Assembly (NCBI GenBank): GCA_013151255.1
Contig: JAADIQ010000038.1
Span: forward strand, 1 to 64,000
Direction: 5' to 3'
Length of the DNA: 64,000 nucleotides
Origin: Alphaproteobacteria bacterium
GTDB lineage: Bacteria > Pseudomonadota > Alphaproteobacteria > Caulobacterales > Parvularculaceae
Shown here: positions 54,924-63,296 of the stretch, one piece after another
Layout of the letters: each line of letters opens with the position of its first letter
Position numbering within the stretch: position 1 is the first letter of the stretch
Notes under the pieces: model-generated
What the model was told of the DNA's origin: nothing
The model's input: the letters and a program-made list of their open reading frames with translations, nothing else
Databases searched by the model: none
Made by a program: the position numbers and the translations under genes

Positions 54924-55954
54924 TCAGACCACCAACCGCCGCTGATCTTCCCGGCCCATGGCAAGCAGGAACGGAACGTCTTTCTGGCGCGCTGAAAAAT
55001 CAGCTTTCGTGGCGAGCCCGAGCCAGCGGTGGTGGATGAGTTCCTGCGCGATGGCGGCGCCCAGCGTTGCGCCGGGGCCGGCTAGGATCAACACGTCCGG
55101 CGCAAATTCCTTGATGGCGACTTCTACCGATTTGGAAAAGTCGTAAGTCTCGGTGATTTGCTGGCCGAGCGTATAGCGATGGAGTTCATCCGTTTCGGTC
55201 GCGGCGCCGGTCCAGATTGCGCCGCGCCCGTCGATTATCGGCGTTGTTGGCGCGGTGAAGAGTTCGGGCCCTAGCTGCTCTAAGGCGGTGTCCGATACCG
55301 GCGCCAGGAGCGATGTGTGAAACGCCGCGTGCCGTGCGAGGCGAAACGGGTATCGACCCTCGACTTTTGGCAGTGACTTCTCCATCGCCGCGATGCCGGC
55401 CTCGTCGCCGGCCAATACCGCCATGCCGCCCAGCCGGATGGAGAGGAACGCGTTGCCCGCGGTGCGGCCCGCATGCAGGGCGTCGCCAATCGCTTTTTCA
55501 TTTGCGCGGCTGGCGCGCCAGTCCTCGTCGACAAACGGATAGATGATTTGCCCGCCGACGCCGCTTGTCTCCATCAGCGCGCCCATCGTATCGACCAGAC
55601 GAATGGCGTTCGCCGGATTGAGCGCGCCGGATGCGGCAAGCGTTAAATACCAGCCGAGGATAAGGCGGAAATTTCAAACTGGTCGCGATTGATGGCGGCG
55701 AAATCCGCAAGCGCGCAAGCATAGATGATCGCCGAGGCGTTGATGCTGGAGGCGTGCTTTGCCGCTGAATATGTTTTGGCGTTATCGAGTGATGAGATTG
55801 TCTCGCGCCCGGCGCCCTCGCGCCATTGGTCGACGCCTGAGATGAACCCGGCCTTGTCGCTGTGATGACGTGCAAGATAGCCAAGCTCGTCCTTGCCATA
55901 AGTTCCGCGGCCCGGAAATATGACGACGGCGGATTGTTTTTTCGCCGGGCTCAT
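54924..55954 (-). pseudogene. ACP S-malonyltransferase-like acyltransferase, frameshifted
   Basis: Two minus-strand frames together give a FabD-like acyltransferase of about 340 residues. The N-terminal part begins MSPAKKQSAVVIFPGRGTYG (55954) and runs to ISALSSAG, then a stop near 55643. The second frame supplies WYLTLAASGALNPANAIRLV-like sequence, LVDTMGALMETSGVGGQIIYP and a C-terminal AAFHTSLLAPVS, with its His, ending ALILAGPGATLG-type residues. The break is at about 55650, exactly at the nucleophile elbow (the SxG Ser). Loss of one base, or of one TGGT unit, would explain it. The ATG overlaps the TGA of the upstream E1 gene (ATGA). Confidence 0.82.
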
Positions 55955-58170
55955 TGCGCCGCCTGCTGGTTTTGCGTGGCCGTCAGCGCCAGCGCCAGCG
56001 CCAGCGCCGCGGCGACAATGTCGTCCTCGCCGACCAGGACGGTGTTGGCCGCCGGGCCGAGCGGGATGAAACTATCGGCGCCGGTGATGCGGGCGATATT
56101 GTAATCGAGGCCGCGGTCGACAAATCCGGTGATGATTTCCTCAGCCGGCCCGCCGGTCTTGCGGCACTCATCGACCACCAGAACATGACGCCGCTTGCCA
56201 ATTGCTGCGACCATCGCATCCATCGGCAACGGCGCCAGCCAGCGCAGATCGATAATCCGCGCAGCGACGCCTTTGGCTTTGAGTGTTTGCGCCGCACGTT
56301 GTGAAAGATAGGTTCCGTTGCCATAGGTGAGGATGGCGATATCCTCGCCATCGCCGATAATGTTCACCGCGCCAAATGGCGCCTCGGCGTCAATCTCGTC
56401 AAACACTGCCGCCATCTTGCCGTCGCCATCATGGAGATCGCGGGTTCCGTAAAGCGCAATAGGCTCCAGGAATACCACCACGCGGCCATCTTCGCGCGCA
56501 AGACGAAACGCTTCGCGCATCATTTTGACGGCCTCCGCGCCGCTCGACGGACAGGCGAGGATGAGCCCTGGAATATCGCGAAACACCGCGAGCGAATTGT
56601 CATTGTGGAAATGACCGCCAAAGCCTTTTTGATAGGCGAGCCCGGCGATGCGCACGACCATAGGGTTTGTATACAGACCATTAGAGAAGAACGACAAGGA
56701 AGCGGCCTCACCGCGCAGCTGGTCTTCGGCGTTGTGGACATAAGCGAGGAACTGAATTTCCGGCACGGGCAAAAACCCGTTATGGGCAAGGCCGATGGCG
56801 GTTCCGAGGATCGACTGCTCGTCGAGCAACGTATCAAACACCCGCGCCGGTCCGAACCTCTGTTGCAGCCGCGTGGTGGCGCCATAGACGCCGCCCTTGT
56901 GGCCGACATCCTCGCCGAACACCGTCACATTGCGGTCGCGCGCCATTTGTTCGCTGAGGGCTAACGAGATGAGCCGCGACATATGTTGCGGCTCGCTGCG
57001 GGCGCGGCTGTCGTCGGGCGCGGTGGCGAGGGGCTTTGCGGCGCGTATTGCGCGCGTTGTCGGCGGCGGCGTCAGCGCGGCGATAACGTCTTGCGCGGTG
57101 GTGAGTTTCGGGCGCGTGCAAGCGGCCTCCATAGCGCGGCGCACCTGCGCGCCGATGGCGTCATATAACGCCTCGATATCGTCTTTCGCCATCACGCCAG
57201 CCTCGATGATGCGCCGGGCCGTGTGGAGCAGCGGGTCGTGGTCGGCCTCTGCTTCAATCTCAGCGCGGGGGCGATAGCTGGTCTCAAGGTCAGAGCCCGC
57301 ATGGCCCATCAGCCGTACGGAGCGCAAATGTAAAAAGACCGGTTTGCGTTGCATCCGCGCGCAGTGTTCGGCCATGTGCGCGGCGCGCATGGCATCGGCG
57401 ATGTCGCGCCCGTCGCCATATATATAAGTCAGGCCCGGCCGGGCGCTGTAATTGGCCGCGACCCACCCTTGCGGCGTCTTCACCGATATGCCGATGCCGT
57501 TATCCTCGCACACGAAAACCAACGGCAAGGGCAGGCCGCGATAGGCGGTGAGCGCGGCGGTGTTGATGGCGCCTTGTGCGGTGGAATGGTTCGCCGACGC
57601 ATCGCCAAAGCTACATAGAACAACCGCATCATGGGGCATCACCGCATCATGTTTTTTCTGTGTGCGCGCCAGCGGAACCGAGAACGCCGCGCCCATCGCC
57701 TTTGGCAGATGCGATGCGATGGTGCTGGTCTGTGGGGGGATGAATAAAGTCTTTGAACCGATGACTTTATGGCGCCCGCCGGAGATCGGGTCATCCGCGG
57801 ACGCGACAAACGACAGCGCCATGTTCCATATGGGCGTTTCACCGGGGATTTTGCTTGCGCGCTCGATGTAAAACGCGCCGCTGCGGTAATGCAAAAACGC
57901 CATATCGTCGGTGCGGAAGACGCGCGCGATGGCGGCGTTGCCTTCATGACCGGCGCTGCCGATCGAATAAAAGCCGCGCTTTTCCGCGCCGAGCCGGCGC
58001 GCCTCAAGGTCAAGCCGGCGGCTTTTTAGCTGGGTCTCAAACAGCGCGGCGAGGGCGTGCGCATCCAGTCCGGCCTCGTCCAGCGTTGTCTTGGTCAGCG
58101 CTTGCGGTAGGCGCCCGGCCTGAAGCCGCTCCAGAAAGCCATCCGCCGATGCCGCAATTGCGCCCGCCAT
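55951..58170 (-). CDS. Fused alpha-beta E1 of a 2-oxoacid dehydrogenase-type TPP enzyme
   Basis: The 739-residue protein has an alpha half (about 1-370) with thiamine pyrophosphate binding (VVLCSFGDASANHSTAQGAINTA, TAYRGLPLPLVFVCEDNGIGIS) and RSVRLMGHAGSDLETSYR. The beta half (about 385-739) has VTVFGEDVGHKGGVYGATTRLQQRFG and DTLLDEQSILGTAIGLAHNGFLPVPEIQF. The two halves are separate subunits in most E1 enzymes. It decarboxylates a 2-oxoacid and passes the acyl group to a lipoyl E2; no E2 or E3 is in the window. The C-terminus has an Ala-Leu run coded by GCCAGC repeats. Coupled by ATGA to an acyltransferase gene, which hints at a joint acyl-transfer pathway. Confidence 0.88.
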   Translation of the reverse strand: MAGAIAASADGFLERLQAGRLPQALTKTTLDEAGLDAHALAALFETQLKSRRLDLEARRLGAEKRGFYSIGSAGHEGNAAIARVFRTDDMAFLHYRSGAFYIERASKIPGETPIWNMALSFVASADDPISGGRHKVIGSKTLFIPPQTSTIASHLPKAMGAAFSVPLARTQKKHDAVMPHDAVVLCSFGDASANHSTAQGAINTAALTAYRGLPLPLVFVCEDNGIGISVKTPQGWVAANYSARPGLTYIYGDGRDIADAMRAAHMAEHCARMQRKPVFLHLRSVRLMGHAGSDLETSYRPRAEIEAEADHDPLLHTARRIIEAGVMAKDDIEALYDAIGAQVRRAMEAACTRPKLTTAQDVIAALTPPPTTRAIRAAKPLATAPDDSRARSEPQHMSRLISLALSEQMARDRNVTVFGEDVGHKGGVYGATTRLQQRFGPARVFDTLLDEQSILGTAIGLAHNGFLPVPEIQFLAYVHNAEDQLRGEAASLSFFSNGLYTNPMVVRIAGLAYQKGFGGHFHNDNSLAVFRDIPGLILACPSSGAEAVKMMREAFRLAREDGRVVVFLEPIALYGTRDLHDGDGKMAAVFDEIDAEAPFGAVNIIGDGEDIAILTYGNGTYLSQRAAQTLKAKGVAARIIDLRWLAPLPMDAMVAAIGKRRHVLVVDECRKTGGPAEEIITGFVDRGLDYNIARITGADSFIPLGPAANTVLVGEDDIVAAALALALALTATQNQQAAQ

Positions 58171-58278
58171 CTATTTGATTCCCAAGTGAAAAACATGCTT
58201 CAGCAATCGCGGCTTGTGAAATGCGCCGCTTCCCGTCTATCTCCATAACATTCGCCGATTGTTTGCAAGTGGAGAGCA

Positions 58279-58917
58279 GTGGTTTTGCAGAAAAATTTGA
58301 AGGCTCCAGGCCCCGGGCCGCAGCTTGGCGACCCCTTGCCAGCCAGCCGGGCGAGCGCTGAGACCCTGGAACTCATGCGCCTGCGCCGTTCGACCCCGGC
58401 GGATTGCCTTACCGAGCCCGGCCCGGACGCGCAAACGCTCGCCTCTATTTTAACCATCGCCGCACGCGCGCCCGACCATCGCCGGGTGACGCCGTTTCGC
58501 TTTGTCACCTTTGAAGGCGATGCGCGGACGCGCTTTGGCGAGGTTTTACGCGAGGCTTTCATCGCGCGTGAGCCGGATGCGGATGAAAAGAAACTCGCCT
58601 TCGAGCAGCGCCGGTTTATGCGCGCGCCGGTTGTTGTGGCGGTGATTTCAAAAGTCGACCGCGACCATCGCACGCCGGAATGGGAGCAGATCCTTACCGC
58701 CGGCGCCGTCTGTCAGAACATGTTGATTGCCGCTTCGGCGGAAGGCTTCGCCGCGCAATGGATTACCGAATGGTATGCTTATGACGCGCGCGTCCTTGCA
58801 GCGCTTGGTTTAGACAAGAGCGAACGCATTGCCGGCTATATTTATATGGGCTCTGCAAACGCGGACCCGAAAGAGCGGGCGCGGCCAGTAATGGCGCAGA
58901 TTGTGACGCGGTTTTAG
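58279..58917 (+). CDS. Nitroreductase-family protein
   Basis: The 212-residue flavin oxidoreductase has ELMRLRRSTPADCL, LTIAARAPDHRRVTPFRFVTFEG, AGAVCQNMLIAASAEGFAAQWITEWYAYD and GYIYMGSA, the nitroreductase (RutE/YdjA-like) pattern. It would bind FMN and reduce nitro-aromatics or other electrophiles; the physiological substrate is unknown. GTG start at 58279 with GGAGAG upstream. It is divergent from the fused E1 gene. Confidence 0.9.
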   Translation: MVLQKNLKAPGPGPQLGDPLPASRASAETLELMRLRRSTPADCLTEPGPDAQTLASILTIAARAPDHRRVTPFRFVTFEGDARTRFGEVLREAFIAREPDADEKKLAFEQRRFMRAPVVVAVISKVDRDHRTPEWEQILTAGAVCQNMLIAASAEGFAAQWITEWYAYDARVLAALGLDKSERIAGYIYMGSANADPKERARPVMAQIVTRF

Positions 58918-59015
58918 CGCCGATCACGTCGGCGTGATCCCGGTCGAGTGCGCGCCGGAAAGCTGATAGGATGAGCGTCTGGGTTTGAATTTGGTTTTGC
59001 TGCAACAGGAATGGA

Positions 59016-59624
59016 ATGAATATGAAAAAGCACGGGTTTATTTTTGCGAGCGTCATCAGCCTCGCGCTGGGCGTCGCCGCATCGGGGGCTGGCGCTGAAG
59101 ACGCGGTGTCGGGAACCTATCAGGCCGATCCGGGCCATCGTTACATTACTTTCAGCTACCTGCATTTAGGATATTCGCACCCGATGCTGCGCTGGCGCGA
59201 TTGGGATGCAACGCTTGAATGGGATGCGGACAATCCTTCCGCATCCAGCATCTCGGTTGTGATTGACGCAACATCAATCGATTCTGGCGTTGATCTCTTT
59301 GACGGTCATCTTAATAGCGACAAGTTTTTTGACACCGCCAAATATCCTGAAATTACTTTTGTCAGCACCAAGCTCACCAAGACCAGCGACACTACCGGCG
59401 TGATGACCGGTGATTTGACCATTAAGGGCATCACCAAGCCGGTCGATCTCGATGTCACGTTGAACCGCACGGCGCTGGATGATTTTGTCCAGGCCTATAA
59501 AATCGGGTTTACCGCAACCGGCACAGTAAAGCGCACCGACTTTGGCGTGGATACTTATGTTCCAGCTGTCGGCGATGAGGTGGCGATTACTATTCAGGCG
59601 GAATTTTTAAAGCCGCTTGAGTAG
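59016..59624 (+). CDS. YceI-family periplasmic protein
   Basis: The 202-residue protein has a signal peptide (FIFASVISLALGVAASGAGAED) and a YceI lipocalin-like barrel (YQADPGHRYITFSYLHLGYSHPMLRWRDWDATLEW ... GDLTIKGITKPVDLDVTLNRT). YceI proteins bind isoprenoid-type lipids such as polyprenols or ubiquinone-like molecules. It lies 10 bases before a cytochrome b561 gene that carries a second YceI domain. Confidence 0.92.
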   Translation: MNMKKHGFIFASVISLALGVAASGAGAEDAVSGTYQADPGHRYITFSYLHLGYSHPMLRWRDWDATLEWDADNPSASSISVVIDATSIDSGVDLFDGHLNSDKFFDTAKYPEITFVSTKLTKTSDTTGVMTGDLTIKGITKPVDLDVTLNRTALDDFVQAYKIGFTATGTVKRTDFGVDTYVPAVGDEVAITIQAEFLKPLE

Positions 59625-59634
59625 AGGGCGCGTT

Positions 59635-60993
59635 ATGGTCTTGGGAGAAAAACGATATTCAAGCGTAGCGGTCGCCCTGCATTGGGCGATTGCGCTTTTA
59701 ATCCTGACACAGATTGCCAGCGGGCTGTATATGGAAGGATTGCCGAATTCATCATCGGTGAAGTTCGACCTCTATCAGCTCCACAAGTCCTTTGGCCTGT
59801 CTATCTTTGGGCTGACCCTCATTCGGCTCGGCTGGCGGCTCGCCCATAAGCCGCCGGCGCTGCCGGGCGCTATGCCCGGATGGCAAAAGCTGATTGCGCG
59901 CCTTACCCATTGGGCGTTTTACGCGCTGATGCTGATAACGCCGCTGGCGGGGCTGGCGATTGTGTCGGTCTCGCCGTTGAATGTGACGACGTTTTGGTTT
60001 GGCCTGGTCGAAGTCCCGCATCTGCCGTTTTTCAATGGCGTTGCTGATCGCGCCGCAGCTGCGGAAGCGTTTGTGGAGGTGCATGAGTATTTAGCATTTT
60101 CAATTTTGTTTTTGTTTGTGCTCCATGTTGGCGCCGCGCTAAAGCACGGCTTTGTCAATCGCGACGGCGTGTTGCGCAGCATGGCGCCGCGCGTTGTTGC
60201 ACTGATTGGCGTCGCCCTCATTTTCGGCGTGCTGGGGCTGGCGGCTTTTGCATACCTACAAAAGGGTGGGGACGTAGAACGCGATAGCGTCGCTCCGCTT
60301 GATGTTGTGTTGCCAGAGACAACACCGGCCGCCGCTGTGGCCGTTGAACCGGCGCCACTGCCAGCGACCGAGCCCGCGCCGATGAATACCGACAGTGTTG
60401 CGCCTGAAGCTGTCACAACCGCCGAGCCCGAAGCCGAAACGGCTATAGAACCGGCGTCGCCCGCAGAGGCGGTTGCCTCAATTGCGCCGCCGCCCGTTTG
60501 GACGGTTGATAACGCCGCCAGCACGTTGCGGTTTATCGGCGAGGAAGGCGGCGCGCAGTTTGAGGGGCGGTTTTCCGAATTTACCGCGCAGATTGTGTTC
60601 GATCCGGACAATCTTGGCGCCTCGTCAATCCGTGTTGACGTCAAACCCGCCTCCGCCGGCTCTGGCAATCCGTTTCGCGATGACACGATGAAGGACCGCG
60701 CGTGGTTCGATGTCAAAAAACATGAGGGCGCGCAGTTCACGTCAAACACTATCCGCAAAACTGGCGCGAACGCCTATGAGGCCGACGGAACGCTGACCAT
60801 CAAGGACTTCTCCCACGACGTCACGCTGGTCTTTACGCTGGATATTGACGGCGACCGCGCACACGCTGCCGGCGGCGCGGATCTCATCCGCACCGATTAC
60901 GGCCTCGGCATGGGCGCCTCATGGCTGGAGAGCGAAAAGGTCGCCTTGGCGGTTCGCGTGGCATTTGAAATTAATGCCGTGCGCGCTGACTAG
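59635..60993 (+). CDS. Cytochrome b561 fused to a YceI domain
   Basis: The 452-residue two-domain protein is made of a diheme cytochrome b561-type membrane domain (about 5-210, four to five helices) with His ligands in VALHWAIALLIL, LYQLHKSFGL and FVLHVGAALKHGFVNRDG. A Pro/Ala/Glu-rich linker of about 70 residues follows, and then a YceI domain (about 280-452: VWTVDNAASTLRFIGEEGGAQFEGRFSEF ... DGTLTIKDFSHDVTLVFTLD). It probably moves electrons across the inner membrane to a quinone or lipid carrier bound by YceI. In E. coli yceJ and yceI are separate neighbours; here they are joined, and a second YceI gene precedes it. TTG 59617 is an alternative start. Confidence 0.93.
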   Translation: MVLGEKRYSSVAVALHWAIALLILTQIASGLYMEGLPNSSSVKFDLYQLHKSFGLSIFGLTLIRLGWRLAHKPPALPGAMPGWQKLIARLTHWAFYALMLITPLAGLAIVSVSPLNVTTFWFGLVEVPHLPFFNGVADRAAAAEAFVEVHEYLAFSILFLFVLHVGAALKHGFVNRDGVLRSMAPRVVALIGVALIFGVLGLAAFAYLQKGGDVERDSVAPLDVVLPETTPAAAVAVEPAPLPATEPAPMNTDSVAPEAVTTAEPEAETAIEPASPAEAVASIAPPPVWTVDNAASTLRFIGEEGGAQFEGRFSEFTAQIVFDPDNLGASSIRVDVKPASAGSGNPFRDDTMKDRAWFDVKKHEGAQFTSNTIRKTGANAYEADGTLTIKDFSHDVTLVFTLDIDGDRAHAAGGADLIRTDYGLGMGASWLESEKVALAVRVAFEINAVRAD

Positions 60994-61042
60994 AACACTT
61001 CGTGTTCAAACGAACCTCACCAGCCACGACATTTAAACACCG

Positions 61043-61108
61043 CTCATCCCGGCAAAAGCCGGGATCCAACACTGACATGGACTAGATTCCGGCTTTCGCC
61101 GGAATGAG
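61043..61108. repeat. Intergenic inverted repeat family B, copy 2
   Basis: It matches copy 1 at 23219-23285: CTCATCCCGGCAAAAGCCGG... and CCGGCTTTCGCCGGAATGAG, with a few mismatches between arms. It lies between the convergent b561-YceI and cobT genes, where it may also end transcripts. Confidence 0.85.
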
Positions 61109-61149
61109 CGGGGATATGGGTATGCGATACATCTTCATCGCCCAGCGCT

Positions 61150-63009
61150 CTAGGCGACGCGGGTTTTGCTTCGGCGGTTGGATTGCTTGAGCGCTTCTTC
61201 GTCAAACAGTTCCGCGAGCTTGTCGACTATTGCGCCGCCGAGCTGGTCGACATCGACAATTGTCAGGGCGCGGCGATAATATCGCGTCACATCATGGCCA
61301 ATGCCGATGGCCAGCAATTCGACCGGCGAGCGGGTCTCGATGAACGAGATAACCTCGCGCAGATGCCGCTCCAGATAGGCGCCGCCATTGGCTGATGACG
61401 TGGTGTCATCAACCGGGGCGCCGTCGGAGATCACCATCATAATCCGCCGCGCTTCGGGCCGCGCCAGTAAGCGCTGATGCGCCCACATCAGGGCCTCGCC
61501 GTCGATATTTTCTTTTAACAAACCCTCTTTCATCATCAGCCCGAGAGAAGTGCGTGCGCGCCGCCAGGGCGCGTTGGCGGGTTTGTAAATCACATGGCGC
61601 AATTCGTTGAGGCGTCCGGGCTTGGCCGGGCGTCCATCTTCCACCCATTTCTCGCGCGCCCGCCCGCCTTTCCAGGCGCGGGTGGTGAACCCCAGAATTT
61701 CCACCTTAACGCCGCAGCGCTCCAGCGTGCGCGCAAGAATATCGGCGCAAATCGCAGCGATGGTAATCGGCCGTCCACGCATCGAACCGGAATTGTCGAT
61801 TAACAGCGTCACCACCGTGTCGCGAAACTCCTGGTCGCGCTCCATTTTGTAAGACAGCGGCTGCATCGGGTCGACGACGACGCGGGTGAGGCGCGCAGCG
61901 TCAAGCACGCCTTCTTCAAGGTCAAACGCCCAGGAGCGGTTTTGTTGCGCCATCAACTTGCGTTGCAGCTTATTGGCGAGCCGGGCGACGACCGTATGCA
62001 GATTATCCAACTGCCGGTCGAGCGACTTGCGAAGCCTTAGCAGTTCATCGGGGTCGCAAAGGTCCGCCGCCTCGGCGATTTCATCGAACGCCGTCGTATA
62101 GGCGCGATAGGCCACGCCCGTGTCGCCCTCAAATTTCGTGCGCAAAGACGAGATGCGGGCGTTTTCCGCCGCGCCGTCCTCGTCTTCAGCGCCGTCCTCC
62201 ATATCCTGTTCAGATTGGTCCGCCTCGCCGTCTTCATTCTCGCCGGCGCCCGGCTCTTCCGGCATATCCGCGCCGTCGGTCTCGGCGTCCTCATCGGCGC
62301 TGTCATCGTTCTCGTTGTCGGCGTCCTCGTCATTGGCGTTGTCGCTGTCTTCGCGGTCGCCCTGATCGTCATCATCGAGGTCGAGATCGTGAATGAAGTT
62401 GTGCGCCAGCGCTGCGAAGGCCTGTTGATTGCCGAGACCGGCAGCCGCCGCCATCGCATCAAGCGAGGCGCCGGCGCGTGCTTCGAGGTCGTCGCGCCAG
62501 GTCTCCATAATCGATGACGCCGCCGGCGGCGGGGTGCGGCCGGTGAGGCGTTCGCGCAACATCAGCGCGGCGACATCGCCAACCGCGGCGTCGTCTTTTG
62601 CGCCCAGCTGTTCATAGCCCTTGTCGCTAATCGTCTTGTCGAGCGCGGCGGCGAGATTGTCGCCGACGCCTTTGAGCGCGCGCGCGCCGATTGCCTCGCA
62701 GCGGGCGTTTTCCAGCGCTGCAAAGATTGCGCGTGCTTCCGCGCCGCGCGGCGACAGCGCATCGTGGGCCGCCTCATCATGATGGGCGAGGCGCAGCGCC
62801 GCCGCATCGCCTTCGCCGCGGGCGATAGCCGCGCTCTCGGCGTCAATCACGCGGGCGGGCAGGGGAATGCGCGCATTCTTGCCGCGCACGCTCGCATGCT
62901 CGCCGCCAAAGGCGACCTCGACATCATGCTGCGCCGACAGCGCGCGCGTGGTGTGGAGCAGCGCGCGCTTGAAGGCCTCGCGGATTTGTTCCTTTGGCGT
63001 CATAGACAT
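61150..63009 (-). CDS. cobT: Cobaltochelatase CobT subunit
   Basis: The 619-residue subunit belongs to the aerobic cobaltochelatase that inserts cobalt into hydrogenobyrinic acid a,c-diamide in vitamin B12 synthesis, with CobN and CobS. A helical N-terminal region is followed by a very acidic linker (about residues 205-280, runs of Asp/Glu), then a vWA domain from about 395 with a MIDAS motif [14 protein letters not shown]-terminal [24 protein letters not shown] is typical. Start at 63009 (MSMTPKEQ) or 63003; the track start at 63093 includes part of a repeat. cobS is not next to it. Confidence 0.93.
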   Translation of the reverse strand: MSMTPKEQIREAFKRALLHTTRALSAQHDVEVAFGGEHASVRGKNARIPLPARVIDAESAAIARGEGDAAALRLAHHDEAAHDALSPRGAEARAIFAALENARCEAIGARALKGVGDNLAAALDKTISDKGYEQLGAKDDAAVGDVAALMLRERLTGRTPPPAASSIMETWRDDLEARAGASLDAMAAAAGLGNQQAFAALAHNFIHDLDLDDDDQGDREDSDNANDEDADNENDDSADEDAETDGADMPEEPGAGENEDGEADQSEQDMEDGAEDEDGAAENARISSLRTKFEGDTGVAYRAYTTAFDEIAEAADLCDPDELLRLRKSLDRQLDNLHTVVARLANKLQRKLMAQQNRSWAFDLEEGVLDAARLTRVVVDPMQPLSYKMERDQEFRDTVVTLLIDNSGSMRGRPITIAAICADILARTLERCGVKVEILGFTTRAWKGGRAREKWVEDGRPAKPGRLNELRHVIYKPANAPWRRARTSLGLMMKEGLLKENIDGEALMWAHQRLLARPEARRIMMVISDGAPVDDTTSSANGGAYLERHLREVISFIETRSPVELLAIGIGHDVTRYYRRALTIVDVDQLGGAIVDKLAELFDEEALKQSNRRSKTRVA

Positions 63010-63087
63010 TACATAAGCGCCGCCCGGCAAAATCCCAAGCGCGATATGCATGGGGGGGATCGTAATCGGCCGTATTCCAAGTGACGC

Positions 63088-63264
63088 CGTCATCCCGTGT
63101 GCTGCGCGGCCCCGCGCGCGAATGCGCGCAAACCATGATGCGACCGCCTTCGCGGTCGGGGTGACGCGCTGCTAGCACGGGATCTCGTGCGGCAGGTTCT
63201 CTAACCGATAGCGATCCCGGACCAGCGCAGCAGTGTTTCACACCGCAGCGCATCCGGGATGACG
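63088..63264. repeat. Intergenic repeat family C, copy 2 (with nested element D)
   Basis: The ends CGTCATCCCGTG and CATCCGGGATGACGGC and the inner GATCCCGGACCAGCGCAGCA match copy 1 at 54743-54893. It is 26 bases longer because a roughly 50-base element (family D) lies inside. It fills the gap between cobT and the M13 gene. Confidence 0.82.
63109..63158 (-). repeat. Nested mini-element family D, copy 2
   Basis: CCGCGCGCGAATGCGCGC and CGACCGCCTTCGCGGTCGG are the reverse complement of the element at 22326-22374, with a few changes in the middle (CAAACCATGATG against CAGATTATGATT). It is absent from repeat C copy 1. Confidence 0.7.
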
Positions 63265-63296
63265 GCGTTGATTTGGGTTACGCAACGCTCCGACGT

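Noticed and set aside
55980-56010. GCCAGC tandem repeats
   Set aside because: They encode the Ala-Leu tail of the fused E1 enzyme; too short to call a separate repeat element, though length variation is possible.
62195-62395. Repetitive GAC/GAG-rich stretch in cobT that looks like a repeat
   Set aside because: It codes for the acidic linker expected in CobT, so it is not a separate element.
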